NCBI GenBank assembly: GCA_963971575.1 | Contig: OZ020611.1 | Coordinates: 228,090,260-228,154,259, forward strand | Direction: 5' to 3' | DNA from: Liopterus haemorrhoidalis | Taxonomy: Eukaryota; Arthropoda; Insecta; Coleoptera; Dytiscidae | DNA length: 64,000 bases | In this document: in pieces, positions 21,401-30,400 of the stretch | How the letters are laid out: every line of letters starts with the position of its first letter | Numbering within the stretch: position 1 is the stretch's first letter | Position numbers and translations under genes: made by a program | The notes under the pieces: generated by a model | Told to the model about the DNA's origin: nothing | What the model saw: only the letters and a program-made list of their open reading frames with translations | Database searches by the model: none

Positions 21401-24400
21401 ACACGTGGTCTTATTGATCCACCCTCGTAAGTGTTACCTCACCCTGTATATATTAAATTAAAATAATTACATTTATAAGCTTTTTCTTCATTTCCTTTGT
21501 TTACTAAAAGATATTTTGGAGATTCTTTACAAATCGATAAAAGGCTGACTTGTAGAATGGCAGGAATCAACACGATCATCAGTAAATATGGCCATATATT
21601 GTCTCGTCCTAATACTTGTGGAAGGCTTAACAATTGTGACACCATTACTGATATCACTATATTGAACACGTACATGGTGCTAAACTTGTAAAATAGAATG
21701 TTATTAAAATTATAATGTTAGAAATATCCACCTCTTAGCTCATTCTCAAAACTGAGGGCCCAAGCAGAGCCGGCGCTAGCTCTTCTGGTGCCCGGGGCAA
21801 AACCAGCTAAACTGCGCCCTTTTAGAATATGCAGTATGTATATGTACCGAAGAGGGGGGGTTAGGCCTTGGAACCTAAATTAAAATATATTTTTTTGATT
21901 TAGATGATTGCAATGTAACAGTTGCACCACCAGAATTATTTTGATAATAAAGATATTATTCATAATAAAACGTAGAGGGTTTATGCAATACATAATTTTG
22001 CTATGTTAACAGTTTTAACATGAAGGTTAGACAGAATATAAATAATAACATTAGCAAATTATGTTTGGTATAAATAGGAATCAAAATTGATTGTAACTGA
22101 GTCGGTTCCTGACTGTGATCCGGTGTAAATGTAATGCATCAGATCCAGTCAAGAGCTGAGTCCGGTCCAGAACCGCAGTAAGGAAAACTTGCGCTAGGGG
22201 CAAAACTGCGTTTTGGCGCCCTTGGCAAATAAATGTAAGTGATAAACAAAAAGATTCTCACCGCCCAAAATCTAGATGATGAGCAAAAAAAAGGTCCTCA
22301 CTTCCCAAATTCCAAGTGATGAGCAAAAAAAAAGGTCCTCACTTTCGCAATGTGGCGCCCCTTAGTCAAGCTCATCGGCGCCCTTTTCCTTAGGGCGCTA
22401 GGGGCCATCGCCCCCACCGCCCCCCCCCCTTACTGCGGCTCTGGTCTGGTCGATCATGTAAGTTTTATATTTTATTTTTTATAATCATTATGTTTTAAAA
22501 TGTTTTGTCGTCATTTGATAATCACGCAATTAATTTATAACTATACATTTTGATTTTCATTTTTTTTTCTATTTGTACAATAAATTTACTATGTTAAAAT
22601 GTTCCCACTTGTTTGACTTTAAAATTCCCATCAACAGAGAAGCAGGTAAATTTAGTTCACATAAATTTTCTTAGTTTTGAATTAAATTAGCTGGTGACAG
22701 GCTTCCCCCTTGCTTTTACAGTTTGGTAAATTCGCCCCCCCCCCTGCTGATACATTTTTGGTGCCAGAGGAGGATTTTTAATTAAGAGATCTTTTAGTAG
22801 TTTTTGTCTGTTACAGCAATTTTAATATTTTAACTTGCGTACATTCACGACTGATAGGGTTTTAATTTAGCGCATTGTTATGTTGGTAATTTTCATCCCT
22901 AGCTGTTTTTATACTAGCTGTACATGACCCCTTTAACCATTAACGTATATTGGATACTTTTGACACTGGCATTTTAATATTTTGTTTTGCGTTTTTATCA
23001 GTTTTCATCTCAAGTCCGTTAGCCCCCCTCCTGGGTGCGCGCCTGCTAAGAGGTGAATTTTGTGAAAATTATAAATATCAAAGATGATCAATAAATAAAT
23101 GTTCTCAACTGAATGACTGTAGATAACATGGAAATTTAATAAAAAAAGTAAAATCCAAGTAAAGCAATTATAATTCTTTTTAAAAAACTTTTACTTTTAA
23201 GCAAGTATAATTTAAAACTGATACTAAGTATACTAAGTAAAAACTAGTAATAAGTTTACAGTTTCTGTTCTATTTTAAAATAAACGCATTTTATATTGCT
23301 ATCAATCAACGGTTGTTATAGAAATTAAACCTCTATGTTCTGTAATAAAATAAACTCAGGTTATATGTTGAGATGAAATGAAAATAAAAAATTGATGTGA
23401 AGTGTGAATCTTCACACATTTCATGGTTTTGTAGATATTTAGTCAGTGAGTGATGTTTATTAGAAGGCCAAACGTGAATGCCTGTCATTACATAACACAA
23501 TAGGCACGACAAGAAGGTTGCAGTTAGATTTTTTTACCGTGTATTAATTACACTAGAACTCCTCTAATTTGGTGGTCATATATCTCTAATAATACCATAA
23601 TATATATTTTAACACATTTTTTGTTTGTTTGTATAATTGCAAAAAAAAATATCTAAATCCATACCTGGCAACACTGCTGGTGAGTTTTTGTCACGCAAGA
23701 GCATAACGCCTACAGAGACATTGTTTATATTGCGACTATATGAAAAACTAACAGATTCTGTGCTAGAAACGGAATCCTAGCTACCGGCCAGTTATTTAAT
23801 TATTTTCCTAGTTGATATTTGCAAAATAAATTTAAGTACCTCTTCTCTACCCATAACACAATTTATCCATGTATATACAAACATATTTTTTTTATTTTAG
23901 CTAAGATATTAAAAGAAAATCTTAATATTTTGCAAAATTTAGTCAATATGAAATGTATTTCAAAAATCAATTACCGTTCCTTAATCTGCACATAGAGAGC
24001 TTCCATTTAATATACCCACAATAAAATTTAAATTAAAAAAAAAATCAGTAACACAAAAACTGTAACATTTTCCAAAAACGAAATCGGATAATAATTTCTC
24101 TCGTACGTTTCCGGTTCATATCAATATACATTGCTTAGAATTTTATAAGATTTTTAATTTAACCCCTTAGGGTTAAAGGGTGCGGGACACTGATTTTTTG
24201 GAAAAAATCTTATTAAAATAAAAAAAATAAATGGAAAACTACTTCCCGTTCCTTTATCTACGTCTTAAGAGCTTTCTTTTGATACCACACATTTTTTTCG
24301 ACGACACAAAAAAAAACATTATTTTGCAAAAAACCAATTTGATCAAAATTTCCTGTTGAACTATTCTGGTTCCCATCAATGTACATTAGTGAGATTTTTT

Positions 24401-27400
24401 TTCAGATTTTAGTTCAATCCCTCTGGGAGACAGGGTGGGGAACAGAAGATTTTTGCCATTATATTGACAAAAAAACCATAAAAAAATGAGTTTTCAGAAA
24501 TAAAAATTTGTTTGTGCATCCACGCATTAAGATGTTTCATTTGATACCCCACTTAAAATTTTAAAAAAATATTTATTTTTCCATTAAATACATATTTGTT
24601 TATATTTATCCCGCTATGTATTTTTTTGAACTCTCTATAGTTTTCCTATATGTGGGCCAAAAAGTTGTACAAGTAAGCCAAATTTCAACTTTCTGTGTTA
24701 AGTCGTTTGGCTACAATTTATACCGTACAGACCTAGGATGATTAAGTAAAGGATGCGCTATTCGTATACTAACAACATTGACGATTGTGTGGAAACCCCT
24801 GTTGAGAAAGAAGGCCATATATGTCTGTACTGTGCACACTGCAACTACGTAATGCGCATGTGCTACATTTGAATTTGAAACAAGCGTATTTTTAAATGAA
24901 AATAATTATGCAATTTCTTAGAAATTATTCTAAAATCTCGTAATTTCACAGCAAATTTTATAACATATTTGAGAAATTTGTATAACACGGTGTTAATTTT
25001 CTGCGTATCGTGTCAAACGGACCTGAAACTGTAGAAATGTGTATTCAAAATTTATCTAATCATTTTAAAATAATATTATTTGTCATTAAAACAATCTTTA
25101 ATGATATTTTAAAAATTAAAGGCTGCCAATAAAGGAGGCAGTATTATGAATTTAATCAGTCAGTTAAAGGATAAAGTGGTAGTTACAATAAACTAAAATA
25201 AGCTTGAAAAATATTAGTGCCTAATAATACTACCCAAACATCTTGTTGCGAAAATTACATGACTATGGCCCGATCACAAGAATCTCTATTAAATTTAATG
25301 ATTCAAAATACCAGAGGTGGCTATCTATGGGTCCTTTTCAAATATTCCGATAAGGCGTTGAAGGGCCACATCCTTTGAGTATCCCCCCACAAACCAGAAA
25401 TTAATTTAATTTTTATCGTTCGATTAATGAAGGATTGAAAGACGGATGTACAAAATGAAATATATGGGGGAGGGGGTGCAGAGGGGTTAATTTTGATATA
25501 TATTTTTTTACATTACATAGAAATATTCTAATCTTTACCTATAAGGGATGGTTTGCTAATTTTTATTTGGTTGTGATAATTGATTAAATGAAAGTATGGA
25601 AATAAAATATATAACACAAATAGATACACATATGTTTATTCGTTTTGAAATATCACAAGTCTGTTGAACATTTTTCTTTTCGCCACCTTGTGTATATCTA
25701 ACAATTTAGAACAGTAATAGAGTCTTACGTGTGTACGCAGTACCGCGATATATATCTTTCTCACTCAGTAAGGGTTTCCACACATTTTACACACGAATAG
25801 CGCATCCTTTACTTAATCATCCTAGGTACAGACAGACAGACAGACAGACACATGAGTGGCGTTATAAGGGTTTTTTGGTGGTCATACCTACAAAACCTTA
25901 AAAATCAAAGTCTTTTTATTATATTATAAGTTTTTTTTTTTATATACTGAGTTTAGACCTTATTTATTAATCAACCATGATATGTAATTATTTTTGAGGT
26001 TAAAACTTACAGCTCCTCTTAAATGATCTGGAGATATCTCTATTAAATACATGATACATACTCCAGCATTTATTGCGGCATTGGCACCGAGAAAAAATCG
26101 ACCGAGTATTAACGGCGTAACATTGTCGACAAGTAGAAGACACATTCCTTCAAGAAGAGCTCCGATCAACACTAGTATATTGTTGAACATCAATCCATTT
26201 TTTCTCCCGAGCCTGTAGAAATAATAATATTTATACACTCTGTATGTTATAGAGCTACATTTATTAAATGCGAAATCACACATTGTAGATTACGAACGTT
26301 GCCTCTTATATTTAGGGATTGCGCTTAACTAGTGCTGCCATCTGGCAACTGACAATTCTATCGTAAAGTTTGACATTTTATTAAAGTATACCTACTCAGA
26401 ACGTTTTGACATACGAGCGCTATTTGTGCTGTTTACAGTAACAGAAAAAATTCATCTCGGCTAAAAATGTTTTTTTTTTTTAAAATTAATGGCCTTTGCT
26501 GCTGTGGCAATTAGCCAGAACAATTTTTATTTGAGAAAATTTCCATGCCTGAACGGGATTCGAACCCCAGACCTTCGCAACGCAGAGCACATGTGTTACC
26601 ACTACGCTACGCCGGTCGGCTAAAAATTGAATTAAATTGTGAAAATTTTCGAGCGATTATTTCTTACAACTTTCGACGTGGATTAACCCAACAGTGCATC
26701 GATAAACTTAATTCGACTTTTGGCGATGAAGCACCATCTAGGACTACTGTTAATCCATGGTTTGCCGACTTCAATGGTGGCCGTAGTTCGCTTAAGGACG
26801 AATTTTGTGAAGGTCGTCCAAAATCGGTTGTTGTTCCGGAAAACATTGGGCGCGTTCAGCGCCTAAACCGTTGAGTCTAAACGTAAACGTACGTTGATTA
26901 AACAATTTGGTGAATGTCTGAACGGTTACCGGTTAGTTTCAACGCGAGTGTTTGACAGCTTGAGTACATAACCTTAAAAAATAATTAGAGATCCATTTCT
27001 AATAGATAAAAACCATTTTAGACTGTCAAGTGGCAGAATTAATCAATTTGTTAGCTCCAGTGCTATTTAACTTGTATCTTGTATAAATTTTCCGCTAAAA
27101 ATTTAGGTTAGGTATACAAGTCAACATAGCTAAACGTAAAATTTTTACGTTGAGATGTTCAGTAAACTGTTGACTGTCAACGGTAACGTTCAGAAGTTAA
27201 ACGTAGTGAACGTACTAAACTGTTTAGGGCGCTGAACGCGCCCATTGATGCTGTGCGTGAACTAATACTGCAAGATCGTCATGTGACTTATCGTGAGATT
27301 GAGGTATCCTTGGGCATTAGTGGGACCAGCATACGTTCACTATTGCATGAACATTTGGCCGTCAAAAAGATTTGTTCGTTGGATCCCACATAATTTGACA

Positions 27401-30400
27401 ATTGCAGTGGAAAAAGCCTCAATCGGAGTGGAAAAAGTGCTTCGAAAATTGGTTCAAATGCATGTAAAAGTGTATTGATCTTCATGGAGAATATTTTGGA
27501 AAACAATAATGCCATTTTTGTTGATAAATAATTGTTTTTGATCTCAAATCCCGAAATATAAAAGGCAATCCGTAATAACATACTTGTTAGCAATAAAACC
27601 ACAAAATAAACCTCCAACGATTCCTCCAAGGCAAAATGCAGACATCACAACAGACCAGACAAGTTTAACAGAGAACTCAGATAAACCATGGCTCTTTACT
27701 ATCCAAATATTAATAACCTATAAATAAAATTATCTTCGTTATTATCATATGCAATTATTGTTATACCGGGTGTGCAACTAAACACAGAATATATCAGTTT
27801 AACATGAGATTTTAAAAAAGGGCGGAAATTGACTCTTCTGTACATTTTAGAGCCAAAATACAAGAATAAAAAATAGTTTAAAATTAGTTTTTATATTTCA
27901 AAAATCTAAATTTGATGCCATAGAATGTCTGTAATACTAGATATTTGGAAAATAAAATACGACTTTTTCGTCAAAATACAGATAGCCGTGGAAATAAAAC
28001 ATAAAACAAAATGACGATTAGACAATATCTTGCTTTTATTTTTAAAAAGAAAAGTCATAATTTGGTGCCATTGACTATCTGTAACACTAGATATTTGGAA
28101 AATAAAATATGATGTTTCGTCATAATTCAGATAGCCGAGGAAATAAAATTTTAATGTATTTTATTCCGAATATCAACTGTGCACAAAAAAGTATAACTTG
28201 CCTTTTTAGGGTTTTGTAGGTATGACCACCAAAAAACCCTTATAATGTCACTCATGTGTTTGAGTATCTGTCTCTCTGTCTGTACGGTAGAAATTGTAGC
28301 CAAACAGCTGAACATAGAAAGTTGAAATTTAGCATACTTGTACAACTTTTTGACCCACATATAGGAAAAATGTAGAGAGTTCAAAAAACAAACTGGGGAA
28401 TAAATATAAACAAATATTATCTGTCTCATTTTGTAATACGGAACGAACAGGAAAATTTAATTTTTTATGTTGTATATTGACAATACATTTATAATATTAT
28501 CATAGTATTGGTTCACACGGATACGCCAAAGTCTGTTTACACCACAACAGTCACCAAAGTAACCAGATCTAGTTTCGTATTATAAATTGAGACAGACTAT
28601 ATGTATTTAATAAAAAAATAAATGTTTTTTTAAAATTTTGAGTGGCAAATGAAACCTGTTAATGCGTGGATCAACAAACAAATTTTTATTTTTGAAAAAT
28701 CATTTTTTTTTATTGGATTTTGCCAAAAATGTGTCAATTTTCCAAAATGGTTGATCTAAAAATTTTGAAAAATCTCCGTAATGAACATTGATGGGAACCG
28801 AAATAGTTCAATAGGAATTTTAGATCATATAAATTTTTCGAAAAATGTCGATTTTTTTGTGTCTGATAAAAAAAATATGTTGTTAAATGTATTGTGTGGT
28901 ATCAAAAGAAAGCTCTTAAGATATAGATTACGGAACGATAGATAGTTTTACCAATAAGGGTTAAACTAAAAATCTGAAAAAATTATAGGTAATGTATATT
29001 GATCTGAGCCGGAAACGTACGAGAGGAATTTATGATCAGATTGTGTTTTTGAAAAATATGGCAATTTTTGTGTTTATGAAAAAAATTTATTATTTTTTAG
29101 TTCATTGTTAAATTATGGCTAATAATGTTATGGATTTTTTTATTTTATAGCTAAGATAGGGCGTGTATTTTTTTGGAATTAAAAATATTAAAAAAATAAT
29201 ATTTTTTTAATAGTTGCGAACTGAGTTACTCACACCACACCACACTACACTCTACACTGTAAAATATTTCCTATTAATCTAATGAAAATTTGAATACGAA
29301 TGCAGAACTTGAATACGAAATGCAGAATAAAACGCTAGTATATTTGGCAGATTATTTAAATTTTGTTTAAAAAAAATAAATCGAACTCTTAGTTCTCAAA
29401 TAACCAATAAAAGTGGTTATCAAAAAACTGTTGATTTTGATGTGATAAATATACCTAGACATCCAGTATTATGTTGGCTTCTTATACCTATTACATACCT
29501 GCAAAACCTTGAAATGTGTAACACAAATTGAAACAAAAGATTATTTTTTTATACTGATACCGGCGAAATAGGGAAGTTACAATGAAATTTACATTAAATG
29601 TTCGAAAATGTCTCCATTTCCTGCCAAACAATAACCTAATCTATTATAGAAAGAACGCTGAATATTGCCTAGTTGATAACACAACAGGTTAGAATAACGA
29701 GAATAGCTACACAATCTTAACAAAGCGTTCGTCTTTGACTTTCTTGCACAGGGTACACAGTGGTCACGTGACAAAAAACTTACACACCACAGAGATAACA
29801 CTGTAGGGGAAGCAGGGCCTTAACGTTCTCCCGGGGTATAACGGGCTCTCCTCTTTTTGGCTGTTAAAGCATGCGCCATGTTTGGGTGTATCCCAATCAC
29901 GTTCAGTACTTCGCTAGGGTCTTCCGAGAGTGGTTGTATGACCGAAAGCTGGCGTTTACATTTTGTAAATTGGTGGAACGTGTTTTTTGCTCTGTTGATA
30001 TATTTTTCACACATATCCAGACATTGATTGCTCCAGTGCAGAGCATGTGCAGGAATACACTCACGTGTGTTCATTCTGCGCCAGATTTTAGCTGATTTCC
30101 CGTTAACCCACGCCCGTGTTCATACTGCCCCGACACCGGGACAAAATGAGCACAAGGAAGCTTTTTTTATATCGTCTTAACTTATATTTTTGTAAGTTTT
30201 TTTAGTCTGTAATAATTAAACAATAAATCATCTTAAGAATAAAATAATTTCGAAATTTTTTACGATATTCCTTAAGATTTTATTAAAGATTAGACAAATT
30301 TAACAGACAGAGAGGCAGGCAGACACATAAGTAATATAATTATACCTACGAAATTCTAAATAGGTGTATAATGATTTGTTTCTCACTCTGCTTGGGATAT

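Noticed and set aside
24733..25825. Host gene inside the hAT-type insert
   Set aside because: No frame longer than chance in its 1.09 kb; treated as non-autonomous.
26545..26620. tRNA gene candidate
   Set aside because: A/B boxes are present but stems are degraded and it is followed by the body and A tail of a SINE with a second copy at 35273-35436.
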